Source: Chitinophaga sp. CF418
GTDB taxonomy: Bacteria; Bacteroidota; Bacteroidia; Chitinophagales; Chitinophagaceae
Length of the DNA stretch: 64,000 bases
Assembly (NCBI RefSeq): GCF_900142925.1
Contig: NZ_FRCN01000003.1
Span: forward strand, 213,300 to 277,299
Reading direction: 5' to 3'
Part shown: in pieces, positions 27,073-35,939 of the stretch
Numbering within the stretch: position 1 is the stretch's first letter
How the letters are laid out: each line of letters opens with the position of its first letter
Program-made: the position numbers and the translations under genes
The notes under the pieces: model-generated
Seen by the model: the letters and a program-made list of their open reading frames with translations, nothing else
Databases searched by the model: none
What the model was told of the DNA's origin: nothing

Positions 27073-28920
27073 ATGACATTTAACAACGTCAGTGCGATGA
27101 AAACTCTCTCTGCACTTCCCTCCTCTAATGAAATTTGTACCCTGCTGGGATATTATGCGCAGGATGATAAGGGAGGTGGTGAGTTTTACTGGGATGCAAA
27201 TTCAACAGAAGCAGACAACCTTGGTACGATCTTCACCGTGACCGTCGGAGGCACGCCGGTAATAACCGGAAGATGGAAACGCGTTTATACTTCTTCGTTG
27301 AATATTCGCTGGTTTGGAGCAAAAGGAGATGGTATTTCAGCAGATGATACAGCATTTACCAAATGTATCCAGACGGCAGGTTCCGGATCAGAAATTCTAC
27401 TGGGCCGTGGCAACTACAGATTAACAGCCGGCCTATCTTTTGCAGGATATTCGAACGTGAGATTTGTCGGGAACAGATGTACTATCACAGCTGATTTTAG
27501 CGGCGGTACACTTTTCACTTTCACGCTGAATCAGCCGGCACAACAAAGGGCTGAAGGAATTGAGTTCGTAGAAGTAACCTTCCAGGGAAAAGGATATGAT
27601 TCCGGTACCACCTGTCTCAGTTTCAGCGGTTATCCCAAAGTTGCGAATCCTGCCGGTCCCGAGGACTACAACTACTATGCAGCTGTCCGGATTATTCAAT
27701 GTAATATCGCGAATTTTGACACTGCCATCAAGTTTAACATCTGCCGTAATATACTGGTGGATAATTGCTGGATCTTAGGCAATAAGAATGGTATCTATTT
27801 TCAGGATAAACATGCCGAAAGCATGGTGAGGGATACCGTTATTTATTGTGCCGGTTCTGCCAATGCGGGCTCCTACGGTATTAAGTCAGAATCCAGTTAC
27901 AGTGGTGATTATAACACCAATGAAGGACTTGTTATAGAAGGATGCACACTCGATCAGGCACAATACGGCATCTATGCCAGGAATGCTATCTTCTGGAAGG
28001 TCATTGGCAACTATATTGGTACTCAATTATCTTTTGACAGCGCGTTGTATGGCACCGGCTACAGGGCTTATTCAATTCTCCTGGAAAGAGATAATGCGTT
28101 AGTAACACCTGCCAATTCACGCACCAATACCATCGCGAATAACAATATCTATCAGGGAGCCATTAAGATCAGCAATCTGACCACCGGTATATGGAGCCTG
28201 TTGAGTGAAATATCTGACAACCTGTTTAGTGGCATGAACGACAACGCTATTCAGATCGGACCACGAATGGCTCATCTTAACATCACGGGCGCATATGTGG
28301 AAAAGGTTTCTCCCACCAGCGTTAACGGCGCCATTGTAGAGTTGGACAGCGACTCCACCGTGATCAATATTTCCAAACTGACAAGCAATCAGAGTGTTGT
28401 AAACGCAGTGAACATAAAAGGAGCCAATGTTACATTCACCAATATTGAAGGTATTGTACATGCAGGAAGTAGTGCTATCATCAATAACCCGTCTAACAAC
28501 AGTATTACGGTGTCGAATATGCAGGGAAATGGCTTATCCATTCAGAAAGCCTTTGCAAACATTCCCGTAAATACCTACAGCAGCAGTAATCCGTTGTCAA
28601 TTATCACTGCTTCTATTCCTGTGTATAATGGCATGAAAGGCAGGATCACCCTTGTGGGTGCATTTAATCCCTCTGTTGCAGGACAGGTACTTCAACTCGC
28701 CACATCCGGGGTGAGTGTGACCATTCCTAATGCGCCTGGCAACAGCGCCCAGTTCCACACACTTTATAGCACCGGCATGCGCATGATTTGTCATGTGATC
28801 CCATTCACGGCGAATGCTACCGGCAGCTTAAGTGTGAGCCTTGCCGTACTAAATTATCTTGGTGGTACAACAGGAGTTGATTATCACTCATTCCTTACAA
28901 TAGAAACAGACGCGTATTAA
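27073..28920 (+). CDS. Tailspike-like right-handed beta-helix protein (pectate-lyase-3 type)
   Basis: The 615-residue protein has no signal peptide. Residues 1-75 form a small head domain (FNNVSAMKTLSALPSSNEIC, GYYAQDDKGGGEFYWD) typical of phage tailspikes and GH28-related proteins. WFGAKGDGISADDTAFTKCI marks the start of the right-handed beta-helix, which runs to about residue 500 with regular N- and G-rich turns. The C-terminal 110 residues form a beta-rich cap. No other phage genes are near. Catalytic residues cannot be placed. It may be a lone tailspike-like depolymerase or a released polysaccharide-binding protein, and the export route is unclear. Confidence 0.7.
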   Translation: MTFNNVSAMKTLSALPSSNEICTLLGYYAQDDKGGGEFYWDANSTEADNLGTIFTVTVGGTPVITGRWKRVYTSSLNIRWFGAKGDGISADDTAFTKCIQTAGSGSEILLGRGNYRLTAGLSFAGYSNVRFVGNRCTITADFSGGTLFTFTLNQPAQQRAEGIEFVEVTFQGKGYDSGTTCLSFSGYPKVANPAGPEDYNYYAAVRIIQCNIANFDTAIKFNICRNILVDNCWILGNKNGIYFQDKHAESMVRDTVIYCAGSANAGSYGIKSESSYSGDYNTNEGLVIEGCTLDQAQYGIYARNAIFWKVIGNYIGTQLSFDSALYGTGYRAYSILLERDNALVTPANSRTNTIANNNIYQGAIKISNLTTGIWSLLSEISDNLFSGMNDNAIQIGPRMAHLNITGAYVEKVSPTSVNGAIVELDSDSTVINISKLTSNQSVVNAVNIKGANVTFTNIEGIVHAGSSAIINNPSNNSITVSNMQGNGLSIQKAFANIPVNTYSSSNPLSIITASIPVYNGMKGRITLVGAFNPSVAGQVLQLATSGVSVTIPNAPGNSAQFHTLYSTGMRMICHVIPFTANATGSLSVSLAVLNYLGGTTGVDYHSFLTIETDAY

Positions 28921-28942
28921 TGGATTAATTTTCGCGTAACCA

Positions 28943-29010
28943 AGGGCTGTTCGCCCGTGGTGGACAGCCCCTACCCGCAGTTGAGTACATATACTCAACT
29001 GCGGTATTTT
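28943..29010 (+). terminator. Double hairpin terminator after the beta-helix gene
   Basis: Two hairpins in tandem. GGGCTGTTC/GGACAGCCC lies at 28944-28970. A perfect twelve-pair stem, CGCAGTTGAGTA with TACTCAACTGCG around a four-base loop, lies at 28976-29003 and is followed by a T-rich tract. Confidence 0.85.
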
Positions 29011-29089
29011 AACATTTCATCTCACTAGTTCCTGTCTATTTTCATTGTGATAATATTTATTTCTTGTTTACCCAAAAATCCCTTCTACC

Positions 29090-29494
29090 ATGAAAAGATC
29101 ATTGTTAGCCGTTCTCCTCTTATTTGCAAGCATTGGCACGTACGCAAATACTACCATTCAATCTGCCTCCGGTAATGTTGTGACAAAAGTGACTACCTCC
29201 ACTGCTGACACGCTGCCCACTCCTGATTTCATTTATTACATCCGTCCTGTAGGCAGTCCCTATCCTGGCGCAAGACTTGTTTCATTCATTGTATCTGTAC
29301 CCGGCCCTGGTGAGCACGATCTTATCGGCTCTGTTGACTGGGACTTCGGCGATGGAACCTCTCCTGCATTAAACACCATTGGTATTGTCAATCACGCTTA
29401 CTACCAGGCAGGCACCTTCGATGTAACGATGACATTCCATTATGTAACAGGTGAAACGTTTGTGATCGTGAAACCAATCACGATTACTTTGTAA
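29090..29494 (+). CDS. Small secreted PKD-domain protein
   Basis: 134 residues: a signal peptide (MKRSLLAVLLLFASIGTYA) and one PKD-like beta-sandwich with the hallmark VDWDFGDG and HAYYQAGTFDVTMTF. PKD domains mediate protein or carbohydrate contacts in large extracellular proteins; a lone one is unusual. No lipobox or sorting domain is seen, so it is probably periplasmic or released. A hairpin terminator follows directly. Confidence 0.75.
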   Translation: MKRSLLAVLLLFASIGTYANTTIQSASGNVVTKVTTSTADTLPTPDFIYYIRPVGSPYPGARLVSFIVSVPGPGEHDLIGSVDWDFGDGTSPALNTIGIVNHAYYQAGTFDVTMTFHYVTGETFVIVKPITITL

Positions 29495-29515
29495 TCTTGT
29501 TCTGTATTGCTGCAT

Positions 29516-29556
29516 ATCAGGAGGAGGAGGAGTATATCCTTCTCCTGATTGTTTTT
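29516..29556 (+). terminator. Terminator after the PKD gene
   Basis: ATCAGGAG...CTCCTGAT with further pairing inside, followed by a T tract at 29552-29556. Confidence 0.75.
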
Positions 29557-29782
29557 ATACTGTTAAGAGAATTCCGGATATTGTATTTGATATCGAAAAT
29601 GACCTGCTGAAATATGTAGTAACAAATACTACAAATAGTGGCTATAGTTGTAGTAAATGTTTTACCTATTGATTAAACGAAAATAAAAAGTTAAAATGGC
29701 ATAAGCGGTCATACAAACTGTTCAGTTTAACTTTTCTTTTAGAGCGATTGATTTATTTTCGATTCAACAAACCCAAACGTTC

Positions 29783-30481
29783 ATGAAAAAATTCGTACTG
29801 TTAGCCTTGCTGGTCATCAGCATATTACCCGTTTATTCTCAGACATACGTTGGCGTTATTGCAGGATATAATGCAGCAACCCGGTATCCACGACCCAATT
29901 CATCGCCTGGCACTACGGACTATTCTATCAAATCGGCATGGCGCGCCGGTCTGATAGCAGATCATCATTTATGGAGGAAATTTTATCTGCAGCCGCAGTT
30001 ACTGTTAAATAACAAAGGAGAGAAATATAAATATAATGGAGAGATATCAGGTATTACTTATGCAACTCGAGGTAATACAAGATTAATGTTTCTTGAATTA
30101 CAAGCCAATTTTATCTTCAAGCAACAATGGGGTAATGGAAACTTTTTTGCCGGAGCCGGACCATACCTGGGTCGCGGTATAAATGGCAAGCACAAATATG
30201 AATTCTATAGATTCTCCACCCCAGAGACATATGCTTCCTGGAGCACTAGTCCGGTGAGATACAGGAGGAAAGCAGACGCAAATAATCCTATTGTTTATTA
30301 TCAAAAGCCTTATGATGCGGGCGTTAGTTTTCAGGTTGGTTATGAATTCAAGAATGGTCTATTCTTTAATGCCGTTTATAGCCGCGGATTAACCTATCAG
30401 GGTTATAACCCAACTGGGGACAAGCCTAAAAATGCCTATTGGGGTGTAAGTATGGGCTATTTCCTTAAGAAATTCAGTTAA
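29783..30481 (+). CDS. Outer-membrane beta-barrel protein, tandem copy 1
   Basis: 232 residues with a signal peptide (MKKFVLLALLVISILPVYSQ) and alternating beta strands of an eight-stranded PorT/porin-like barrel: YVGVIAGYNAA, FYLQPQLLLNNKGEKY, LFLELQANFIFKQQ, FFAGAGPYLGRGINGK, GLFFNAVYSRGL and a final strand YFLKKFS. It is the first of three tandem paralogues. A small ligand-binding or structural role is possible; nothing identifies a substrate. Confidence 0.82.
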   Translation: MKKFVLLALLVISILPVYSQTYVGVIAGYNAATRYPRPNSSPGTTDYSIKSAWRAGLIADHHLWRKFYLQPQLLLNNKGEKYKYNGEISGITYATRGNTRLMFLELQANFIFKQQWGNGNFFAGAGPYLGRGINGKHKYEFYRFSTPETYASWSTSPVRYRRKADANNPIVYYQKPYDAGVSFQVGYEFKNGLFFNAVYSRGLTYQGYNPTGDKPKNAYWGVSMGYFLKKFS

Positions 30482-30567
30482 ATAAATATAGTCTGCCCAA
30501 GCTTAGCCAAAAGGTATAACAGCAACGGCATTTAAATTCCGGTATAACTAACCTTAATATAAAGATC

Positions 30568-31272
30568 ATGAAAAAAATCATCCTGTTGGCCTTACTGGCC
30601 GTTGGCATTGCGCCAGTTCATGCCCAGACATCCGTGGGTATTACTGGAGGGTATAATTTAAACTCAATTCGTCCTAATTCCTCAATAGAAGCGATGGGAT
30701 ACAATGTATCTTCCAGATCAGGATGGCATGCAGGACTGGTAGCAGATAAACGTTTATGGAAGAAATACTACCTTCAGCCACAACTATTATTGAACGAGAA
30801 AGGCTACAATTATACTTACGGTATGAATGAAGCACCCACTTATTCATTTAACAAATTCAAAACACGGCTTCTCTATCTCGAACTACAGGCCAACCTCCTG
30901 TTTAAACAACAGACCGGTAATGGTAAATTATTTGTTGGCGCAGGTCCTTATATTGCCCGGGGCATTAGTGGTTTAGAAAGATGGGACGGTCAATCTTACA
31001 ATTCCAATATGGGTAGTGTAGTGCGATTCACAAAATATTCTGTCGTAAACTACAGGAGCAAAGCACCTGATTATGCCTATGGTAATATAACACATATAAA
31101 GCCTTATGATAAGGGATTAAACTTCCTTGCAGGATATGAACTGAAAAACGGTCTCTTTTTTAACGTTGTGTATAGCCTGGAATTGAATAACCGGGGGTAT
31201 GATAACAACTACAAAAATAAAAACACTTATTTCGGTCTGACAGCAGGTTACTTCCTGAAAAAATTCAGTTAA
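30568..31272 (+). CDS. Outer-membrane beta-barrel protein, tandem copy 2
   Basis: 234 residues, paralogue of the neighbours with the same strand pattern (TSVGITGGYNLN, YYLQPQLLLNEKGYNY, LFVGAGPYIARGISG) and the identical C-terminal YFLKKFS. The differences cluster in the segments between strands, which in a barrel would be surface loops, for example residues about 155-180. The spacing of 86 bases to copy 1 would allow one transcript or separate promoters. Confidence 0.82.
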   Translation: MKKIILLALLAVGIAPVHAQTSVGITGGYNLNSIRPNSSIEAMGYNVSSRSGWHAGLVADKRLWKKYYLQPQLLLNEKGYNYTYGMNEAPTYSFNKFKTRLLYLELQANLLFKQQTGNGKLFVGAGPYIARGISGLERWDGQSYNSNMGSVVRFTKYSVVNYRSKAPDYAYGNITHIKPYDKGLNFLAGYELKNGLFFNVVYSLELNNRGYDNNYKNKNTYFGLTAGYFLKKFS

Positions 31273-31360
31273 CCGGGGAATATATTATTACAGCATATTT
31301 TGGAACGCAACATCTAACGCTTAAATGTCATTCATTCACTGTTCAGAATAATCCAGATTC

Positions 31361-32062
31361 ATGAAAAAGATCATACTATTTATCTTACTGACCATTGGCC
31401 TGGCACCCGCTTACGCCCAGACATCCGTGGGTATTGTCGGAGGAAATAACTTATCCTTTGTTTATCCTGAAACCAATTGGGAAACCTGGAACTATAAAGT
31501 ATCCTACAGAGCCGGATGGCGCGCCGGGTTGATAGCAGATCAGCGGTTATCGAAGAATTTCTATCTGCAGCCACAATTGATACTGAACCAGAAGGGCTAT
31601 AATTATTCCCGCGTCGACACATCTGCTGACACTCATTACAAATACAAAAGACACCTTCTCTATCTTGAATTACAAGCCCACCTGCTGTACAAACCACAGA
31701 TCGGCAATGGCAAGTTATTACTGGGAGCAGGTCCCTATATCGGCCGTGGTATAAGTGGCAGAGAAAGAATAGAAGGTTATCAGCTTGATCAGGATGGACA
31801 ACAGTATAAATTTGTTGAATATAACGTCATAAAATACAAAAAGCCTTCACCATTCAATCCTTATTACAGTGAGTTTGATGCAACTCATATGAAGCCTTAC
31901 GATGTGGGACTCAACCTGCTCGCAGGTTATGAGCTAAAGAATGGTCTGTTCTTTAATGCTATTTATAGCCTGGGATTTAATAATACGAGTTATTATGCAA
32001 TCAAAAGTTATAACGGCTATTTAGGCATAACAGTAGGCTACTTCCTCAAAAAATTCAGTTAA
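31361..32062 (+). CDS. Outer-membrane beta-barrel protein, tandem copy 3
   Basis: 233 residues, third member of the array with signal peptide, FYLQPQLILNQKGYNY, LLLGAGPYIGRGISG and the same YFLKKFS end. It looks closer to copy 2 than to copy 1 by eye (for example SVGI.GG.N, the KPYD.GLN.LAGYELKNGLFFN block). A terminator hairpin follows within three bases of the stop. Confidence 0.82.
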   Translation: MKKIILFILLTIGLAPAYAQTSVGIVGGNNLSFVYPETNWETWNYKVSYRAGWRAGLIADQRLSKNFYLQPQLILNQKGYNYSRVDTSADTHYKYKRHLLYLELQAHLLYKPQIGNGKLLLGAGPYIGRGISGRERIEGYQLDQDGQQYKFVEYNVIKYKKPSPFNPYYSEFDATHMKPYDVGLNLLAGYELKNGLFFNAIYSLGFNNTSYYAIKSYNGYLGITVGYFLKKFS

Positions 32063-32064
32063 TG

Positions 32065-32101
32065 AAAAAAGGTGCTCGCCTATAGGCAGAGCACCTTTTT
32101 T
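32065..32101. terminator. Bidirectional terminator with A and T tracts
   Basis: AAAAAAGGTGCTC and GAGCACCTTTTTT form a perfect thirteen-pair stem around an eleven-base loop, between the converging barrel gene and the RNA ligase gene. Confidence 0.92.
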
Positions 32102-33107
32102 ATCTCTCGTTCAGCAGGAACTTATTCGAAATCACTTTAAATGATATCTTTCTATCCGTTGAGCGGATCACCAATCCCTCCCTTTCCACTGCTTTACCCT
32201 GCGGACTTAACACCGACACACCGTCAGCGATGGTCAGCAATTCCTCCAATGATGCAGGCAAGGTGTACTGCAGATCCAGGATAGGCACCGTCTGTAATGC
32301 AAGCGATGCAATTAAAGCTTTAAACTCATCCAATGCCAGGTATTCATAGCGATCTATATCAAAGGCATTAAAGAATCGTACAGCCTGTCCTCTCAGGCCA
32401 TAAGCGTTGCCCTGAACTCCTTCTCCGATCAGCTCTCCCTGAATAGCAATATTCTTTCCCATAGCAGACAGCTTCTCTTCAATGTTTTCAGCTCTTGCTA
32501 TTTTCCAGAAGGTATTATCTGCAGTTTCTTCCAGGTCAAGATTACGCGAGCATACGCCAAACACACCTTCATTCAGGTAAAAGGTAACAGAAGAACCATC
32601 CAGCTTTTCGGTTACGTAAAAAGTATGTTGCCTGAACGCTTCGTACTGACCACTCAGGTTCTGTATCCTTTCTTCGTCTGTTTTAGGCATGAAAGAAGGG
32701 AATAAACCTTTTGCAATGCCACCTAGTGCAGCTGGTACAGGAGGTTCATATTTGATGATACCTAAACGCGCAGATACGTCTTCCCCGATCTGGTAAGTGT
32801 ATCCTTCCAGCAGGCTGACAGGCAGCAATAAACCCTGGGAGATCTGTCCCCTCATCCTCATTGTTTTCAACCTGAAACCTTCCTGCTCTCCCATTTTCCG
32901 GTAAGAGCTTTTTCTCAGGAATTCGAATTCTTCCCTGACAGGCAGGAATGAATCTATTTCACAATACACGGCATGATCGCCGATGTTGAACTCATTTTTC
33001 TTGACCACTAATTTCCACCCCTTAACGGTGGCTACTTCTATCAGGTCAGCCCCGTCAATAGGTTGTATGTCGTCTATGACAACCGGGGATACCAATTTCC
33101 TTTCCAT
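32100..33107 (-). CDS. RNA ligase of the DRB0094 (Rnl5) type
   Basis: 335 residues. An N-terminal OB-like domain (about 1-120, WKLVVKKNEFNIGDHAVYCEIDS) precedes the nucleotidyltransferase: motif I VTEKLDGSS with K168 as the lysine adenylated by ATP, motif III FFNAFDI, motif IV EGLVIR and motif V ISFKVISNKF. This is the layout of Deinococcus radiodurans RNA ligase DraRnl, which seals a 3'-OH of RNA to 5'-phosphate ends in nicked duplexes. No kinase/phosphatase or RtcB partner is adjacent. The role is probably RNA repair; the physiological substrate is unknown. Confidence 0.88.
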   Translation of the reverse strand: MERKLVSPVVIDDIQPIDGADLIEVATVKGWKLVVKKNEFNIGDHAVYCEIDSFLPVREEFEFLRKSSYRKMGEQEGFRLKTMRMRGQISQGLLLPVSLLEGYTYQIGEDVSARLGIIKYEPPVPAALGGIAKGLFPSFMPKTDEERIQNLSGQYEAFRQHTFYVTEKLDGSSVTFYLNEGVFGVCSRNLDLEETADNTFWKIARAENIEEKLSAMGKNIAIQGELIGEGVQGNAYGLRGQAVRFFNAFDIDRYEYLALDEFKALIASLALQTVPILDLQYTLPASLEELLTIADGVSVLSPQGKAVEREGLVIRSTDRKISFKVISNKFLLNER

Positions 33108-33279
33108 TGTTGAACTTTCGAATGTGAAGTTTTTGTTGGGTTACAAATGTTGTTTATTTCATCTATAGAGGCCAGGTATATAGATAAAGGGGCGCAAATA
33201 TATGCATTTTATTTCATCTATCAAATAATTGGTTAATCTACCCTCTTATATGTCGCGTTTGCCCCTGTCCGGTCCATTT

Positions 33280-33302
33280 ATTGATGCTAACTTAGCATCA
33301 AT
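33280..33302. promoter_or_regulatory. Perfect palindrome upstream of a VOC gene
   Basis: ATTGATGCTAA and TTAGCATCAAT are separated by one base, 17 bases before the ATG at 33320. This is the form of a dimeric-repressor operator, or it could shield the ribosome-binding region in the mRNA. Confidence 0.5.
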
Positions 33303-33319
33303 CACCAAACTTCACCACT

Positions 33320-33709
33320 ATGTTTACAAACACCAAAGCATTCAGCGGATTTTCGGTAAATGATATCAATAAGGCGAAAGAATTTTATAGTAAAACACTT
33401 GGGCTTGATATAGAAGAAATAATGGGTGGTAGCGTGTTACAGCTGAACATCCATGGGGGCGGAAACATCATGATTTATCAAAAAGACAATCACACGCCCG
33501 CCACTTTTACGATACTTAATTTCCCGGTAGAGAATATAGAAGAGGCTGTAGACGGACTCACTGCAAGAGGTATCCGTTTTCTGCAATATAATGAGCCGAT
33601 CAAAACAGATGAGAAAGGCATCTGCAGGCGAAGTGGCGGACCATTGATAGCCTGGTTTGAAGATCCCGCCGGCAATATTCTCTCCGTATTACAAAGAGAA
33701 GAACATTAA
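33320..33709 (+). CDS. VOC (glyoxalase/bleomycin-resistance-like) protein
   Basis: 129 residues, two beta-alpha-beta-beta-beta halves: [22 protein letters not shown] starts the first and [20 protein letters not shown] the second, ending with [17 protein letters not shown]. The C-terminal FEDPAGN-x-L motif holds the usual glutamate region of the metal site. No substrate is implied by the neighbours. The bioA promoter starts directly after its stop. Confidence 0.88.
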   Translation: MFTNTKAFSGFSVNDINKAKEFYSKTLGLDIEEIMGGSVLQLNIHGGGNIMIYQKDNHTPATFTILNFPVENIEEAVDGLTARGIRFLQYNEPIKTDEKGICRRSGGPLIAWFEDPAGNILSVLQREEH

Positions 33710-33713
33710 GATA

Positions 33714-33721
33714 TATCTTTG
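33714..33721 (+). promoter_or_regulatory. -7 box TATCTTTG of bioA
   Basis: An exact TAnnTTTG match five bases after the VOC stop codon and 20 bases before the bioA ATG at 33741; it supports that start over the upstream in-frame codon at 33657. Confidence 0.55.
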
Positions 33722-33740
33722 CGGGGAATTTTTTAAGACT

Positions 33741-34991
33741 ATGCTGTGGTATCCGTATACACAAATGAGACAGATAAGTGAGCTGCCAAAGATGGTATCA
33801 GGAGAGGGTGTGATCATGCATCTGGAAGATGGCCGCTCTTTGATTGACGGGATTTCTTCCTGGTGGGCAGTCATACATGGATATAATCATCCGGCGCTCA
33901 ATGCAGCCTTACTTACGCAGGCAAACAAATTTGCCCATGTGATGTTGGGCGGCATGACACATAACCCTGCCATTGACCTGGCAGCCAAACTTGTCAGCAT
34001 TACACCCGAAGGCCTCAACCATGTCTTCTTCTCTGACAGTGGTTCTATTGGTGTGGAAGTAGCCCTGAAAATGAGCATTCAGTACTGGAAAAACATCGGC
34101 TATCATGGTAAAAGCAAGATTATATCACTCAGGAACGGTTATCATGGCGATACTTTCAAAGCGATGGAAGTCAGCGATGATTCTGACTTCACACGCGCTT
34201 TTTCAGATGTGCTGAGAAGAGGATTTATACTCGATATTCCTGAGGGAGGATTTGACGCCGATGCAGCGGTTGTAAAAGTGGCTACAGACAAACTGGAGGC
34301 GCTGCTCCAACGGGAGCATCAGAACATTGCCGCTTTTATTGTCGAGCCTATCGTACAATGTGCAGGCGGATTTAATATCTATTCTCCCCTTTACCTGAAA
34401 ATGGCCCGTGAGCTCTGTACAAAATATAATGTACTGTTCGTTTTTGATGAAGTAGCCACCGGCTTTGGCCGCACAGGTAAATTGTTTGCTGCGGAACATG
34501 CTGACGTTACGCCAGATATCATGATACTCGGCAAAGCGCTGACGGCAGGTTATATGGGACATGCGGCCACACTTGCCACATCAGCAGTATTCGACAGCTT
34601 CCTCGGAGACAATTATGAAAAGGCGCTGATGCATGGTCCTACCTTTATGGCCAATCCACTTGCCTGTGCCGTGGCACTGCAAAGCATATCCATTATTGAG
34701 GAGGAGCGTTATCTCCGGAAAATAGAAAAAATCCAATCAATCATCCGCGAACAGTTCGATACTTTCACGTCTCCTGCTATTGTTGCAAAAAGATCAATAG
34801 GCGCGATAGGCGCCCTTGAAATGAAAGACGTAGCCTGTCTGTCTGGCTTCAGGGAATTCTCCCAGCAACATGGCGTATGGCTACGTCCTATCGGCAATGT
34901 GTTATACCTGATGCCTCCATATATTATCAGTGAGAAAGAGCTATTAACTATCTTACAAGTGATGAGAGACTGGGTGCAACAGATAAAATAA
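33741..34991 (+). CDS. bioA: Adenosylmethionine-8-amino-7-oxononanoate aminotransferase
   Basis: 416 residues from ATG 33741 (MLWYPYTQMRQI, the typical BioA start). Class III aminotransferase features: WWAVIHGYNHP, DSGSIGVEVALKMSIQYW, RNGYHGDTFKAMEVS, FDEVATGFGRTG with PLP-pairing D236, and K265 in ILGKALTAGYMGHAAT as the PLP lysine. It converts KAPA to DAPA with S-adenosylmethionine as amino donor in biotin synthesis. No other biotin gene is in the window, so the pathway is scattered. rpiA follows by 20 bases and may be cotranscribed. Confidence 0.93.
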   Translation: MLWYPYTQMRQISELPKMVSGEGVIMHLEDGRSLIDGISSWWAVIHGYNHPALNAALLTQANKFAHVMLGGMTHNPAIDLAAKLVSITPEGLNHVFFSDSGSIGVEVALKMSIQYWKNIGYHGKSKIISLRNGYHGDTFKAMEVSDDSDFTRAFSDVLRRGFILDIPEGGFDADAAVVKVATDKLEALLQREHQNIAAFIVEPIVQCAGGFNIYSPLYLKMARELCTKYNVLFVFDEVATGFGRTGKLFAAEHADVTPDIMILGKALTAGYMGHAATLATSAVFDSFLGDNYEKALMHGPTFMANPLACAVALQSISIIEEERYLRKIEKIQSIIREQFDTFTSPAIVAKRSIGAIGALEMKDVACLSGFREFSQQHGVWLRPIGNVLYLMPPYIISEKELLTILQVMRDWVQQIK

Positions 34992-35011
34992 TAATGCTTT
35001 AACAAAGACAG

Positions 35012-35698
35012 ATGACAGACCATAAACAGGAGGCGGCAAAAGCTGCGGCAGCGATGATCAGCGCCGGACAAACAATTGGATTAGGAGCCGGCAAAACAAT
35101 TGCCTGGCTCGCGGAATACCTTTCCGGTGCTCCTCAGCTGATGCAATCGCTCACTATTACCTCTTCATCATTCGACACCACCGTTCTATTACACGCCAAA
35201 GGATTCAAACTGGTAGCACCTTCACTTATCAGCAGGCTGGATATTTACTTCGATGGTTGTGATGTGTTTGACAGACAACTGAATGCATTGAAGAGTGGCG
35301 GTGGCATTCATGTCATGGAGAAGCTGCTGGCGGCAGCGGCGGATAAGTTTATTTTGCTGGGAGATGCCGGTAAATTTGAGGCGACATTGAACCCAAAATA
35401 TCCTTTGGCAATAGAATTTTTACCACAGGCGCTGGGAATAGTGAGCCGCAGGATATCATTGTTGTTTCCCGGGACGAGATTCATCCAACGTATGAGTACT
35501 GAAAAGAACGGAGCACTGATATCTGACAATGGTAATATGCTGGCTGACGTATATTTCGACGTATTTCCCGATCTGGAGCAACTGGATATCCAGGTAAAAA
35601 TGATCCCCGGGGTTGTCGGACATTCATTGTTCTACAGGATGGCACATCAGGCGGTTATATCAGGAGACGATGGCATAAAGCACATTTATCCTGTGTAA
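35012..35698 (+). CDS. rpiA: Ribose-5-phosphate isomerase A
   Basis: 228 residues, divergent RpiA. GLGAGKTIAWL corresponds to the GLGTGSTA phosphate loop, SSSFDTT to the TSxxT segment, and DIYFDGCDVFD with LKSGGGIHVMEK keeps the two aspartates, lysine and glutamate of the active site (family form DGADE...KGGGGAlxrEK). It interconverts ribose-5-phosphate and ribulose-5-phosphate in the pentose phosphate pathway. It starts 20 bases after bioA. The glycine-rich loop deviates more than usual, so confidence in function is slightly reduced. Confidence 0.85.
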   Translation: MTDHKQEAAKAAAAMISAGQTIGLGAGKTIAWLAEYLSGAPQLMQSLTITSSSFDTTVLLHAKGFKLVAPSLISRLDIYFDGCDVFDRQLNALKSGGGIHVMEKLLAAAADKFILLGDAGKFEATLNPKYPLAIEFLPQALGIVSRRISLLFPGTRFIQRMSTEKNGALISDNGNMLADVYFDVFPDLEQLDIQVKMIPGVVGHSLFYRMAHQAVISGDDGIKHIYPV

Positions 35699-35939
35699 TA
35701 TTCAAAATGCTGCTATCAGACCTCTCCATTCTGATTCATCTTACCAGGTATAAACGATTCCAATCCTCCCATGCCCTCAAAATGATCTGGCATTATTCTT
35801 GTCTGGCAATCATGCGCAAAAATATATTTTCACTAGTGGGACAATATTAAGACACAACATTTCCTCTCCGATGAAACATGCAACCATTTATTAGAAACCT
35901 GAATTTCAATTAAAACAACTACAAAACCATTACAAAACC

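Noticed and set aside
27073..28920. Prophage remnant
   Set aside because: Only the tailspike-like gene is present; no integrase, capsid, tail or lysis genes or attachment repeats were seen around it.
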